A stretch of 64,000 nt of DNA from Microcystis aeruginosa NIES-4325 (GCF_008974145.1 NZ_BJKP01000011.1:56275-120274), one strand, 5' to 3'. Positions 18,126-27,698 are shown, counted from the first letter of the stretch. Notes: generated by a model from the sequence alone, not told the origin. Translations and numbers: made by a program.

Positions 18126-18153
18126 CACCAACCAACTTTTTGCCGCAAACCCT
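18125..18153. repeat. Short dispersed repeat R3, copy 2
   Basis: AACTTTTTGCCGCAAACCCT joined to the truncated R1 copy. The spacer from 17869 to 18897 contains no gene I can support. An ORF at 18223-18414 (63 codons, TTG start) lacks recognisable features. Confidence 0.65.
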
Positions 18154-18264
18154 AGATAGTTAACAGTTTCCCATCCCCAGTAGCTAATCTGGATACTTTC
18201 CTCGCAGCACATCTGGTACATTTTGTCAAAAAAAGTTTTTCACTTTAACATAAGTACACATATT

Positions 18265-18290
18265 TTTGACAAAAGATCTTTTTCGTCAAA
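18265..18290. other. 26-base near-perfect palindrome
   Basis: TTTGAC at 18265-18270 pairs with GTCAAA at 18285-18290 around the perfect inner palindrome AAAAGATCTTTT. No flanking gene is obvious; it could be an operator or a decayed repeat. Confidence 0.4.
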
Positions 18291-18558
18291 GGAGCAATTG
18301 GCAAGTTTTTACTGGGCACGAATTAGTCATCCTAGACGTGGTAAGGGTTTCAAGGTACAAGTGCTAAAAATGCACAGAGTAACCCAATTCTTAGATTTTA
18401 GCAGCCGGCTGTAACTATTGCAATCTCGTTGACAAATAGGAATTTTTCTCAATTATTTTTTAAGAAAAGTAAAGATGAAGGAATGTAAATTTAAATCTTC
18501 TCAAGTATATTCAGATTTTGATAAATTTTTATTATACAAAGACCAGTGATCAGATTTG

Positions 18559-18780
18559 ATTTTTCAGCGAACGGTATTAGGTGGGGAGTCAGCTAAAACC
18601 ACTCCAATACCCAAGATGGCTGAGGTTTCAGGTAAGGGGCGAAATCGCCGATTATCCCCGTAATCATTGCGACTATTACCGCCGTACTCGCTCTTTGCCC
18701 TCTGCCTAGAGGAATCCCACTTGGCACGACCAGAAACCGCCCGATGTTCAATACCACTTTCTAGCTACTTGGTCAATACT
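18559..18780 (-). pseudogene. Possible gene relic with a C-terminal tail
   Basis: On the minus strand an open stretch reads through SGIEHRAVSGRAKWDSS, then SEYGGNSRNDYGDNRRFR and PLPETSAILGIGVVLADS. It lacks a credible start and is short. The tail loosely resembles a PEP-CTERM sorting signal, but this is weak; it may be chance coding. Confidence 0.2.
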
Positions 18781-18897
18781 CTATAGAATGAATTAATAAT
18801 TCTCGGAGGTAAATGATAACGATAACTGATCAATGGTTGAAAAGAAGAGACGGCTGTGATAGGGTCGTCGTAATATTTCTTAACTTCTTTAGAGATC

Positions 18898-19553
18898 ATG
18901 AAAACCTTATCTATGTCTTTGGTGTTAGCTGGCGTTAGTAGTTCTCTTGTACTGATGGGGGGGTAAACCCTGTCCGCGCGGTGGTTCTGATCGGGAATCT
19001 CCCGCCAACGAATGATGATCAGGCTACTGCCATTAGTGTTGATAACGAGCGGGTAAGAGCGCTCGCCTTTACCCTACCCGCGGGTAACAATTACAGCCTC
19101 GACAACGCAATCCTGCGACTCCGTAACCTCCGTATCGTCAGTCCCGCAGACATTCCCCTCGTCCAGATTCGCAATGATGGGGGCAGCAATCCGGGCAGTA
19201 CCGTCCTAGCCAGTTTCACCAATCCCCCCAATCTAGGACCGGGAACCTTTGACTACACCTTCACTCCCACTGCCCCCTTCACGTTTATTGCGGGGACGAA
19301 ATACTGGTTAACCGTTGCCAGCACCCAAGGGCAGTTCGGCTGGAACATCGGTACGACTCCGGGTATAACCCCGACGGGAATCGCGACGCTATCGGGAAAC
19401 CGAGTGAGTAATAACGGTGGATCGACTTTCTCTAATTCTGCCAATTTCAACAGTTTCCAGATCAACGCAACCAAGGTTCCCGAACCTAGTGCGATTGCGG
19501 CGTTGTCCCTGTTCGGATTGGGATTACTGGGGGTTAAAGGTCGTCGGAACTAG
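18898..19553 (+). pseudogene. PEP-CTERM exported protein, interrupted by a frameshift at a G7 tract
   Basis: The ATG at 18898 opens a signal peptide (MKTLSMSLVLAGVSSSLVLM) that hits TAA at 18964 right after seven G residues (18957-18963). One extra G would join it to the downstream frame through VNPVRAVVLIGNLPPTND. The body then runs about 190 residues (a beta-sandwich-like domain resembling choice-of-anchor R proteins) to the sorting signal VPEPSAIAALSLFGLG and GVKGRRN. The downstream half alone would start at GTG 18981 without a signal. A sequencing error, a true mutation or phase variation are all possible. Confidence 0.75.
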
Positions 19554-19596
19554 GGGTAACAGTAGGTTGATTCATCAATCAACCTACTGTTACCCC
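19553..19596. terminator. Perfect 20-bp inverted repeat abutting the PEP-CTERM stop
   Basis: GGGGTAACAGTAGGTTGATT (19553-19572) and its exact complement (19577-19596) flank a 4-base loop, CATC. It begins inside the TAG stop codon. No T-tract follows on either strand, so it is an atypical terminator, perhaps an mRNA-stabilising 3' stem or a repeat. Confidence 0.65.
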
Positions 19597-19675
19597 CCCG
19601 ATGTCGTAGGGCTGATTGATTCTCTCTTATGTCATTCTCTCAAATCCTTATCTGGCAACATTTTAAGTCGATTTC

Positions 19676-19821
19676 GGCTCTCTTATTCTTTGTGTGATCA
19701 GTTTAACTTAATATAGGAACGATCAATCTTTGTGTCCTCTGTGTCTCTGTGGTTCCTTCCACACCCCCGCCAGCAGGACTGTATCTTAGAATATATTTTA
19801 CCCACCAAACCCAAGAGAGCC
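19676..19821. mobile_element. MITE-like element R1, copy 3 (complete)
   Basis: 146 bp with perfect 9-bp terminal inverted repeats GGCTCTCTT/AAGAGAGCC. The interior matches copies 1 and 4, including TATCTTAGAATA. The flanks CGATTTC and TTATTTT do not match, so no target duplication remains here. Confidence 0.75.
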
Positions 19822-19833
19822 TTATTTTTTACC

Positions 19834-20658
19834 TTAAAACACCTTTTCCTCCGTCACCAGAGTAATACCCGTCCATTCTCCCTTCTGATCATAAGAACGA
19901 ATTAAGCGCTGTCTTTGAGTAGGAGAAAGTAACCAACCCACCTCTAAAACAAAAGGATGACCGGCAGTAATTTTCAGAGGTGTATTACAGGAAGCTCCAT
20001 CAGGCAGCAGCAGAATTTGCACCGGCAGCGGACTATTTTCAAACAACAATCTTTGTCCTTCAATACGAGCGCTAGAAGTAATTTGACTATCACCAAAAGT
20101 CAAAGTTTGCGAGAGATAATTATCCCCCTGACGCTCGATCGATACATGGGTAGAATAGGCAGCAGAATTATAAAAATCCCGTCCCGTTGTCACTGCTTGT
20201 CCTCGCCATTGACCCAGTAATTGCTCCACCGTTAACATCGCTCTTTCTGGTGACTGAGAATCAACTAACTTTTCCCGAATTAAAGTCAAGCGATCGAACT
20301 CACAGCGTTCATTAAATAACTGTACGATTCTTAATCGTCTGTCTCCAGAGATTAACCCAAATTCTGCTCCGAATGGTGAGGAAAAACTACTAAAATATAA
20401 AGAACCTTGGCAAAAAGCTCCCGTCTGGCTAAATAGAATACCCTGGTGGAGAGAACTATACTCTAAAATCAAATCTTCCGGCACTCGATCGCTGTAGAAA
20501 CGGCGGACTAATTGACGAATCGATCGATTATTATTAATGCCTTGCAAAGATACCAAAGTCGGGGTATCTTCGATCAAGTCGCCTTGGGGAGACATACGGG
20601 TAAAAGAACCTTGCCATTGACCGAGATTTTTTAGTAAACATTCCCACTGGGAGAGCAT
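19834..20658 (-). CDS. DUF3598 family protein
   Basis: 274 aa from the ATG at 20658; the longer upstream start would overlap panD. The pattern [19 protein letters not shown] and, midway, [11 protein letters not shown] reflects two related lipocalin-like halves, as in the cyanobacterial DUF3598 family. Some members are annotated as possible chromophore or lipid binders, but no function is established. It is divergently arranged with panD, 37 bases apart, so the two may share a promoter region. Confidence 0.8.
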   Translation of the reverse strand: MLSQWECLLKNLGQWQGSFTRMSPQGDLIEDTPTLVSLQGINNNRSIRQLVRRFYSDRVPEDLILEYSSLHQGILFSQTGAFCQGSLYFSSFSSPFGAEFGLISGDRRLRIVQLFNERCEFDRLTLIREKLVDSQSPERAMLTVEQLLGQWRGQAVTTGRDFYNSAAYSTHVSIERQGDNYLSQTLTFGDSQITSSARIEGQRLLFENSPLPVQILLLPDGASCNTPLKITAGHPFVLEVGWLLSPTQRQRLIRSYDQKGEWTGITLVTEEKVF

Positions 20659-20695
20659 AATAATTGAGGTAATTGGGGGAAATAGGACAAAATAC

Positions 20696-21115
20696 ATGGG
20701 AACAATTCGATTAATGCACGCCAAACTTCATCGAGTGCGCGTCAGCGAGGCTAACGTCGATTATGTCGGCAGTATCACGATCGATCGAGAATTGATCGAT
20801 CGGGTCGGTATTTTGCCCCTTGAAGAGGTGGATGTGGTCAATCTTAGCAATGGTAAGCGCTTTTCTACCTACGTTTTCCCCGGCCAAACCGGGGAAATTT
20901 GCCCCAACGGTGGTGCGGCGCTGCTCTGTCAACCAGGAGATATTTTGATTATCTATGCCTACGAACAACGTCCGCGGCAAGAAGTTCTCGAAAAGGGTCA
21001 TTTTGCCAAAGTTCTCGTCGCTGATGCTGAAAATCGCTGTCAGCAATTTTTTGAACAGAGCCTAATTCCCCGGGGTAATGGTCGGGGAGTGGAATTCTAT
21101 AGCCAAGAATGCTGA
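20696..21115 (+). CDS. panD: Aspartate 1-decarboxylase
   Basis: 139 aa pyruvoyl enzyme that makes beta-alanine for pantothenate and CoA. The self-cleavage site is the Gly25-Ser26 bond in DYVGSITID. Other family blocks are [27 protein letters not shown] and [11 protein letters not shown]. The ATG at 20696 gives the usual N-terminal leader; an ATG at 20714 is an alternative. The ArsA-type ATPase gene follows after 74 bases. Confidence 0.96.
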   Translation: MGTIRLMHAKLHRVRVSEANVDYVGSITIDRELIDRVGILPLEEVDVVNLSNGKRFSTYVFPGQTGEICPNGGAALLCQPGDILIIYAYEQRPRQEVLEKGHFAKVLVADAENRCQQFFEQSLIPRGNGRGVEFYSQEC

Positions 21116-21189
21116 TTCTTGTCCCAAATTTGTTAACTTTCCCGTCATAATAAGAATAAGTAATGTAAATTTTCTTAGAATCAGCCCCC

Positions 21190-22377
21190 ATGCGTGTAAT
21201 TCTCATGACCGGTAAAGGAGGCGTGGGTAAAACCTCCGTCGCCGCCGCTACAGGACTCCGCTGCGCCGAACTTGGCTATAAAACCCTAGTTCTCAGCACC
21301 GATCCCGCTCACTCTCTCGCTGACAGTTTCGATCTCGAATTAGGTCACGATCCTCGTTTGGTACGTCCCCATCTTTGGGGGGCAGAATTAGACGCACTAA
21401 TGGAATTAGAAGGCAACTGGGGCGCAGTAAAACGTTACATTACTCAGGTATTGCAAGCTAGGGGTTTAGATGGAGTACAAGCGGAAGAATTAGCGATTTT
21501 ACCCGGAATGGATGAGATTTTCGGCTTAGTTCGCATGAAACGCCACTACGATGAGGGTACTTATGATGTGTTGATTATCGATTCCGCACCGACGGGGACA
21601 GCTTTACGATTGTTGAGTTTGCCAGAAGTGGGCGGTTGGTACATGAGAAGATTTTACAAACCGTTACAGGGAATGTCGGTGGCATTGCGACCACTGGTGG
21701 AACCTTTTTTTCGACCGATCGCCGGTTTTTCCCTGCCGGACAAGGAAGTTATGGATGCTCCCTACGAGTTTTATGAGCAGATCGAGGCTTTAGAAAAGGT
21801 TTTGACCGATAATACTCAAACCTCGGTTCGTTTGGTGACAAACCCCGAAAAAATGGTGATTAAGGAGTCTTTACGCGCCCATGCCTACCTAAGTCTCTAT
21901 AATGTTTCCACCGATTTGATTATTGCTAATCGGATTATTCCCGACAAAGTAACCGATCCTTTCTTTGCCCGTTGGAAAGAAAATCAACAGGGTTATAAAC
22001 AGGAAATTTACGATAATTTTCATCCTTTACCAGTTAAAGAAGTTCCTCTCTACTCGGAAGAAATGTGTGGTTTACCCGCTTTGGAAAGACTGAAAGAAAC
22101 TCTTTTTGCTGGGGAAGATCCGACTAAGGTTTATTACCAAGAAAACACCATTCGGGTAGTTCAACAGGAAAATAATTACAGTCTGGAATTATATTTACCC
22201 GGCATACCCAAGGAACAAATACAACTAAATAAAACTGGAGACGAGTTAAATATTCGCATTGGGAATCACCGTCGTAATTTAGTCTTACCCCAAGCTTTAG
22301 CAGCCCTGAAACCTTCCGGGGCAAAAATGGAAGATGATTACCTGAAAATCTCTTTTAGCAACGTGGTGAAAGTTTGA
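21190..22377 (+). CDS. ArsA/Get3 (TRC40) family ATPase with C-terminal Hsp20-like domain
   Basis: 395 aa. The deviant Walker [18 protein letters not shown] at the N-terminus, the switch [13 protein letters not shown] and [17 protein letters not shown] identify the SIMIBI ArsA/Get3 group. Residues about 315-395 form a small beta-sandwich ([18 protein letters not shown]) matching the Hsp20-like domain added to many bacterial members. The family moves arsenite or tail-anchored proteins; with no arsenic genes nearby, membrane-protein targeting or another client role is only inference. Confidence 0.9.
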   Translation: MRVILMTGKGGVGKTSVAAATGLRCAELGYKTLVLSTDPAHSLADSFDLELGHDPRLVRPHLWGAELDALMELEGNWGAVKRYITQVLQARGLDGVQAEELAILPGMDEIFGLVRMKRHYDEGTYDVLIIDSAPTGTALRLLSLPEVGGWYMRRFYKPLQGMSVALRPLVEPFFRPIAGFSLPDKEVMDAPYEFYEQIEALEKVLTDNTQTSVRLVTNPEKMVIKESLRAHAYLSLYNVSTDLIIANRIIPDKVTDPFFARWKENQQGYKQEIYDNFHPLPVKEVPLYSEEMCGLPALERLKETLFAGEDPTKVYYQENTIRVVQQENNYSLELYLPGIPKEQIQLNKTGDELNIRIGNHRRNLVLPQALAALKPSGAKMEDDYLKISFSNVVKV

Positions 22378-22384
22378 CATACTC

Positions 22385-22412
22385 CCCCCGTCAAGCTAGG
22401 CTGTGACGGGGG
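22385..22412. other. Hairpin resembling an IS200/IS605-type end
   Basis: 9-bp stem CCCCCGTCA/TGACGGGGG with loop AGCTAGGCTG, followed by ATTCTTTCC. It starts 8 bases after the ATPase stop. It may be a leftover transposon end or may act as a terminator. Confidence 0.5.
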
Positions 22413-22429
22413 ATTCTTTCCATATCCCT

Positions 22430-23141
22430 AGCAATGGACGCGACCACCATTGGCAGTAAATTTGTAGTTTTGTCGATTAATGTCTTGCTGGCGGGCAGTG
22501 GGATTCCCATCGCTTGGTAGATCATCAGGGCTAATCAACTGGGCAGCTGGAAACCTCACTGACAAAAACTGATCAGACAGATCAAAGAAGCGGTTCCTAA
22601 TGGCTGGACTGTAATTGTCCCAGCCGACCGCGGCCTGTACGCGCCTTGGCTGTATCAAGTGATTGTGGAAGCTGGCTGGCATCCGTTTTTAGGCATTAAC
22701 CAGCAAGGACTGGTCAAAATTTCCCCTCACGGTCGATGGCAGCCCTTAGATGACCTAGTTTCAGCCCCTGGACAATCTGTGTTTACCGTGACCTCAAATC
22801 CGACGGCTGGCAATGGCAAAACACAAAGTCTGCTTGACCCAGAGCGTGCCGAACGCCTTTGGTTAGCTATGTAGCCACTCTCTGGATGGTTATGCTGGGT
22901 GGAGAAGCCGAAAATCAATTTCCTGAACCCAATTTGGCGCCACTTCCCCCCCCAACACACTGTCTTTGGAAAAACTCTCCACCTCAAACCCTGACGTCAG
23001 ATTTCTTGTTTTCTTCTGGGTTCTATTACCCTAGTTGCTGATTTACTGAAAGGTTTATCGATTCACCTTCATCGTTGGAGTTCTTTCCCTCCCACCCCCG
23101 TTGATGCTTTTTACTACTCCCCAACGGGGGGTTTGGATTGA
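22430..23141 (+). pseudogene. DDE transposase remnant (IS4/IS701-like)
   Basis: Translating across frames gives AMDATTIGSKFVVLSINVLL (with the first catalytic Asp in MDAT), then ADRGLYAPWLYQVIVEAGWH, FLGINQQGLVKISPHGRW, LDPERAERLWLA and a basic tail. In-frame stops, at least two frame changes and an internal deletion around 22795 remove much of the second half. There is no intact ORF, so it cannot encode an active enzyme. Family assignment rests on the DRG block and the MDAT motif. Confidence 0.75.
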
Positions 23142-23161
23142 GTGATAAAATCGGAAGTAAT

Positions 23162-23403
23162 ACTAAATCCGTTGAGTATAGGCTGCATATCAGGAGAGGC
23201 ACTCATGCAAAAGGGGGAATAAATAATCAGCTTTTAATAACCAGATTGGCTCTTCTAGGTTCTCTGTGATAAGTTTAACTTACATAGGATTGATCGATCT
23301 TTGTGTCCTTTGTGTCTTTGTGGTTCGTTCCACCCCCTCGCTAGGAGGAATGTATCTTAGAATACATTTTACCCACCAAACCTGGGAGAGCCCCAGATTT
23401 AGT
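23162..23403. mobile_element. MITE-like element R2, copy 1, interrupted by R1
   Basis: Left end ACTAAATCC at 23162-23170 and right end ATTTAGT at 23397-23403. Removing the R1 insertion and one copy of its 7-bp duplication leaves about 90 bp, matching the intact R2 copy at 56482. The shared interior includes ATAAATAATCAG and TTTTAATAAC. Confidence 0.75.
23248..23392. mobile_element. MITE-like element R1, copy 4, nested in R2
   Basis: 145 bp from GGCTCTTCT to GGGAGAGCC, flanked on both sides by CCAGATT (23241-23247 and 23393-23399). The duplication splits R2 exactly, so R1 moved after R2 was already in place. Confidence 0.85.
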
Positions 23404-23405
23404 AT

Positions 23406-23428
23406 AATTAATCTTGCTTAGGTACTTC
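23406..23428. repeat. Fragment of repeat R4
   Basis: AATTAATCTTGCTTAGGTAC is nearly the complement of the left arm of the R4 element at 35506. It directly follows R2. Confidence 0.5.
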
Positions 23429-23466
23429 AGACTGCACCAGAGAAAGAAGAAGGGGACTTTTTTAAC

Positions 23467-24888
23467 TTACCTCCGTGGCATATTTGCTCCTTTAATCGTA
23501 TCGCGGATGACGATTTTTTGTTCTTTGGAATAACCGGCAAAAGAACGAGTAGCGAGTAACTCGATTTCTACCCCAGTACCCGATCGCAAAGATTCCACAG
23601 GTAAGGGTAATTGGCCGATATCCAGAATAAATTGATTGCCCTCCTGTCTGACCAAATTAGCAGGCATATCTCCTTCATAGCGAGTGACAAAATCAGTTCT
23701 GGGACTGGTTTGCAGGTCATCTGCTTGCCAACGGGTGACGCGATAACGCAGTTTAAATTTAGTGCCGATTAAATTCGATTGGGAAGCTTTATCCTCCAGA
23801 AACAGCCTTAAATTAGTACCATTTCCTGTAATACCTTTTGCTTCTAATTGGGTGACATCTCGTTCAAAAACAGCATTATAAACGACAAATTCCGTAACAT
23901 TATTGCGTTTTTGAGTGGTTCCCTCAATCCAGAGGTCACTGGGGACAGTTACCTTCATTTCCTTTTGATCATCGAGGGTTAAAGTAAAACGCTGATTAGC
24001 AAACCGGTTAAACTCTTGGGGCGCATTCCAAATTAAAATAAAAGAACGTTCCGATCGATCTACTAAAATCCGATATTGATCATCGATCAGCGAACCGGGG
24101 GCAAATAAAGACATGGCCCCGGTGCGAGTTTCCCAACTATTTTTAGATAGAATATAACCCCGTTCTTTTAACTCCGCCAGGGGAACAGTTGCGCTCGGTT
24201 GATCGGCAGTTAAAGGGCGATCGATTTGAATTAAAGTTAACTGTCCTAAACGCCCCTCGCGACCGTTACGGCCATTATTACCCGTCGCCCCATCGAGACC
24301 ATCCTGACAGCTAAATTCTCTGGTGGTACAGCTATAATTGGCATCACCTGGCCTACCGCTACAGGTTTGAATTGTCCAGAAGGGTTGGGAACAGCGACAA
24401 CCCTTACCGCCTTGGCCTCCCTGACCCCCAAAACCCCCGGCCCCTCCGGCCGCATTGACCGTTACTTGTCTTAAAAAATCTAAATTAGTGGCATAGAGGG
24501 TTAAAGCGCCCCCATTGCCCCCATCACCACCATCACCCCCATTGCCTCCGTTACCACCACCGGCCGCCTGGAGATTTCGTGTGACGTTGCTAGGTTGACC
24601 GCTACAGTTGCCATCGCTGCCGTTGCTGCCATTTTCACCATCGACCCCTTTTTGTCCTGAAATATCGAGTTTTAGGGGAGAACCATCGAGAAAAAGGGTT
24701 AAACTATCACTATTTCTGCCTTGGCTGCCGACCTTGCCAACTTTCCCGCTTTGGCCCTGTTTACCGAAAGTCTGTACATCGGAACCTTGGGCTAACCAAG
24801 AACAGCGATCGCCCATCACCGTGGCGGGCATTAGGTACGGTAAAGGGAGAAAAAAGGTGAATATTAATGATTTAGCCCAGAAATTCAT
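23467..24888 (-). CDS. Exported collagen-like glycine-rich protein
   Basis: 473 aa from the ATG at 24888 (the longer TTG start at 24924 is less likely because the signal peptide begins MNFWAKSLIFTFFLPLPYLM). Residues about 40-210 hold three G-X-X/GG-rich blocks (for example GKQGQSGKVGKVGSQGRN and a GGNGGDGG run) separated by short beta segments and a cysteine-containing loop (CRCSQPFW, CSGRPGD, CTTREFSC). The C-terminal half is non-repetitive and probably beta-rich. A cell-surface or extracellular role is inferred. No family was recognised for the C-terminal domain. Confidence 0.75.
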   Translation of the reverse strand: MNFWAKSLIFTFFLPLPYLMPATVMGDRCSWLAQGSDVQTFGKQGQSGKVGKVGSQGRNSDSLTLFLDGSPLKLDISGQKGVDGENGSNGSDGNCSGQPSNVTRNLQAAGGGNGGNGGDGGDGGNGGALTLYATNLDFLRQVTVNAAGGAGGFGGQGGQGGKGCRCSQPFWTIQTCSGRPGDANYSCTTREFSCQDGLDGATGNNGRNGREGRLGQLTLIQIDRPLTADQPSATVPLAELKERGYILSKNSWETRTGAMSLFAPGSLIDDQYRILVDRSERSFILIWNAPQEFNRFANQRFTLTLDDQKEMKVTVPSDLWIEGTTQKRNNVTEFVVYNAVFERDVTQLEAKGITGNGTNLRLFLEDKASQSNLIGTKFKLRYRVTRWQADDLQTSPRTDFVTRYEGDMPANLVRQEGNQFILDIGQLPLPVESLRSGTGVEIELLATRSFAGYSKEQKIVIRDTIKGANMPRR

Positions 24889-25037
24889 GATTTTAGCGAA
24901 TTTATCCGCAAAGACTCCGATCAATTCCCTCTTGATGACTTTTAGATCTAGATTTTTGTTTCCCCTCTATCAATAAGGTGCGCTATCATCCTACACTTAC
25001 TGTGAGAAGGAAACAGCCAATCGCGAGGGTTACGCGC

Positions 25038-26327
25038 GTGAAAAAAGTATTAGCTATTATCTTAGGTGGCGGGGCCGGAACTCGCCTTTATCCGTTAACG
25101 AAACTGCGGGCAAAACCTGCCGTCCCCCTAGCGGGAAAATATCGCCTGATTGATATTCCCGTCAGCAATTGTATTAACTCCCAGATTGACAAAATCTATG
25201 TGTTGACGCAATTTAATTCCGCTTCTCTCAATCGTCACCTCAATCGTACCTATAATTTTACGGGTTTTAGTGATGGTTTCGTGGAAGTTTTGGCGGCTCA
25301 ACAAACCATGGAGAATCCTCAATGGTTCCAAGGCACGGCCGACGCAGTACGACAATACATCTGGACGATGAAGGATTGGGATATCGACGAATATCTAATC
25401 CTCTCGGGAGATCATCTCTATCGCATGGACTACAGCCAGTTCATCGAACGCCATCGGGAAACCAACGCCGATATCACTTTATCCGTGGTTCCCATCGATG
25501 AACGTCGGGCTTCCGCTTTTGGGGTGATGAAAATTAATGATTCGGGGCGAATTGTCGATTTTTATGAGAAACCCAAAGGGGCAGAATTGGAAAGAATGCG
25601 GGTAGATACGACGATTTTAGGCTTAAGTCCCGACCAGGCCCGTCAAAGTCCCTACATTGCTTCCATGGGAATTTATGTCTTTAAAAAGAATGTTTTAATC
25701 GATCTGCTCGATGCCAATAAAGAACAGACCGATTTCGGCAAGGAAATTATTCCCTCGGCGGCTAAAGACTACAATCTTCAGGCTTATTTATTTAAGGGTT
25801 ACTGGGAAGATATCGGGACGATTGAAGCCTTTTATGAGTCTAATCTCGCCTTGACCCAACAACCCAATCCCGCCTTTAGTTTCTACGACGAAAAAGCCCC
25901 CATCTATACCCGTTCTCGCTATCTGCCCCCCACAAAAATGCTCAATTGTACGGTGACAGAATCGATGATTTCTGAAGGTTGTATTCTCAAAGAATGTCGC
26001 ATCCATCACTCGATTTTAGGTATTCGTAGTCGAGTCGGCAAAGACTGCACGATCGAGGATACAATGCTGATGGGATCCGACTTTTATGAGTCTTTCCCCG
26101 AACGTGGAAGTCTGATCGGAAATGGCAAAATTCCCGTGGGTATCGGCCCTGGTTCGACTATTCGTCGGGCAATTGTGGACAAAAATGCTCGCATTGGTGC
26201 CAATGTTTTAATTGTTAACAAGGATCGTGTGGAAGAAGCTAATCGCGAAGATTTAGGTTTCTATGTTCGCAGCGGCATCGTGGTTATTTTCAAAAATGCC
26301 ACTATTCCCGACGGGACGGTGATTTAA
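25038..26327 (+). CDS. glgC: Glucose-1-phosphate adenylyltransferase
   Basis: 429 aa from the GTG at 25038, the length of typical cyanobacterial enzymes; the earlier GTG at 24978 would add a non-conserved leader. It makes ADP-glucose, the committed step of glycogen synthesis. Motifs: [20 protein letters not shown] at the N-terminus (activator/nucleotide site), [27 protein letters not shown] and a C-terminal left-handed beta-helix region. Regulation by 3-phosphoglycerate and phosphate is known for the family. It is divergent from the collagen-like gene. Confidence 0.96.
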   Translation: MKKVLAIILGGGAGTRLYPLTKLRAKPAVPLAGKYRLIDIPVSNCINSQIDKIYVLTQFNSASLNRHLNRTYNFTGFSDGFVEVLAAQQTMENPQWFQGTADAVRQYIWTMKDWDIDEYLILSGDHLYRMDYSQFIERHRETNADITLSVVPIDERRASAFGVMKINDSGRIVDFYEKPKGAELERMRVDTTILGLSPDQARQSPYIASMGIYVFKKNVLIDLLDANKEQTDFGKEIIPSAAKDYNLQAYLFKGYWEDIGTIEAFYESNLALTQQPNPAFSFYDEKAPIYTRSRYLPPTKMLNCTVTESMISEGCILKECRIHHSILGIRSRVGKDCTIEDTMLMGSDFYESFPERGSLIGNGKIPVGIGPGSTIRRAIVDKNARIGANVLIVNKDRVEEANREDLGFYVRSGIVVIFKNATIPDGTVI

Positions 26328-26600
26328 TCTATCAGTTATCAGTTATTGGTTTTTTTAGTTATCAGCTTTGCCATTTTTCTGGTTATTATCGCCTTGCTCT
26401 AGCTGAAGCCATCAGCCTTCAGCTAATTACCTAGACAATTCCCTTGAAACCCTATCCTTTTCTAGAAGTAATGGCCAAATCTCCCGAGCAGCTCTTCTGA
26501 AAAATAAGAAATTTCTATATTTTTGGCTCTGATTCTAGGTTTTCAATTAACCTTAAATGAAAAGCCTAGTACTTGGATAGAAGCCATTCAAAGGATATTT

Positions 26601-27698
26601 ATGAAAGCCAAAATTGCGATCGCTTGTCAGGGAGGCGGCAGTCAAACTGCTTTTACTGCCGGTGCCTTGAAAGCATTATTTGACAATAAAGTGCAAGATT
26701 ACTTTAACATTGTCAGTCTCAGTGGGACTTCTGGCGGTGCTATCTGTGCCTTTTTCATCTGGTATGCTCTCAAAAAAGGTGATAGCATCGTTTGGAAAAG
26801 AATGATTGATTTTTGGGAAGATAATAGCGCTCGAACTCCCCAAGAAAAGCTGTTTAATGACTCAGCCATTAAAGCGCTAGAATTGGCCAGCAAAGGATTA
26901 ATTCCCCAGTATAATCTCAGTCCTTCCTCTCCGATTACTAAAACCTTATTTTCTATAGCTACCTACGGTTTACGCAGTCGCTTTACCAACTTTGATCAGT
27001 TACTAAGAGCGCATATTGATTTCTCGGAATTAGCCACTTGGGGAGCTAAACCAGAACCCCCAATTTTATTAATTGGGGCCTGTAATATCCTGACAGGAAA
27101 GTTAAGTAAATTTAACTCGCGCCAGGAAGCAGTTAAAATTGAACATATCCTCGCTTCTGCTTGTGTTCCTAACATTTTTCCTGCTGTCACCATTGAAACT
27201 ATGGCCTACTGGGATGGACTATTCTCCGATAATCCCCCCATCCGTTCTTTAATTCGCCGTGAATTTGTTGGAGTCGAAAATATTCCCGATGAAATTTGGG
27301 TAATTAAAATTAATCCCACCTCCAGAGACAAGATACCCGTGCAATCCGATGATATTGCTGATCGCCGTAATGAATTAGAAGGCAATGTTTCCCTATTTCA
27401 AGGTCTGGATCAGATTGAGTTGATCAATCAATTATTTCTTAAAGGAGCCTTTAAAGAGGAATACCTGCGCGAGATCGGATTAACAGAACCATTAAAAATT
27501 CCTAAATCTTTCCCGGAAGATCCCGATCAGGATTACCATATCCCGATGCTCGAAATGTCGGCGGAATTAGCCGATAGTCTCAACTATGAAAGTAAACTCG
27601 ATCGCTCTCCTGCCAATATCCAGCGTCTGATTGCTGACGGGGAAAAACAGGGAAAACAGTTTCTAGAAAATCGACTAAAAGCTATGGGTTTAAGATAA
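26601..27698 (+). CDS. Patatin-like phospholipase
   Basis: 365 aa from the ATG at 26601, which has AAGGATAT upstream; the longer TTG start is unlikely. Serine-aspartate dyad hydrolase: oxyanion loop CQGGGSQTAFTAGAL, nucleophile elbow SGTSGGAIC and the catalytic Asp in YWDGLFSDNPP. Likely acts on membrane lipids or esters. No signal peptide. It stands alone between glgC and the lipoprotein cluster. Confidence 0.9.
   Translation: MKAKIAIACQGGGSQTAFTAGALKALFDNKVQDYFNIVSLSGTSGGAICAFFIWYALKKGDSIVWKRMIDFWEDNSARTPQEKLFNDSAIKALELASKGLIPQYNLSPSSPITKTLFSIATYGLRSRFTNFDQLLRAHIDFSELATWGAKPEPPILLIGACNILTGKLSKFNSRQEAVKIEHILASACVPNIFPAVTIETMAYWDGLFSDNPPIRSLIRREFVGVENIPDEIWVIKINPTSRDKIPVQSDDIADRRNELEGNVSLFQGLDQIELINQLFLKGAFKEEYLREIGLTEPLKIPKSFPEDPDQDYHIPMLEMSAELADSLNYESKLDRSPANIQRLIADGEKQGKQFLENRLKAMGLR

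Noticed and set aside
17963..18163. 66-codon ORF after the HpcH aldolase gene
   Set aside because: It translates the R1 and R3 repeats and is not conserved protein-like sequence.
18223..18414. 63-codon ORF with TTG start
   Set aside because: No ribosome-binding site, no recognisable features, and it begins next to decayed repeat sequence.
19417..19716. 99-codon ORF overlapping the end of the PEP-CTERM gene
   Set aside because: It crosses the perfect hairpin and R1 copy 3 and is out of frame with the recognised protein.
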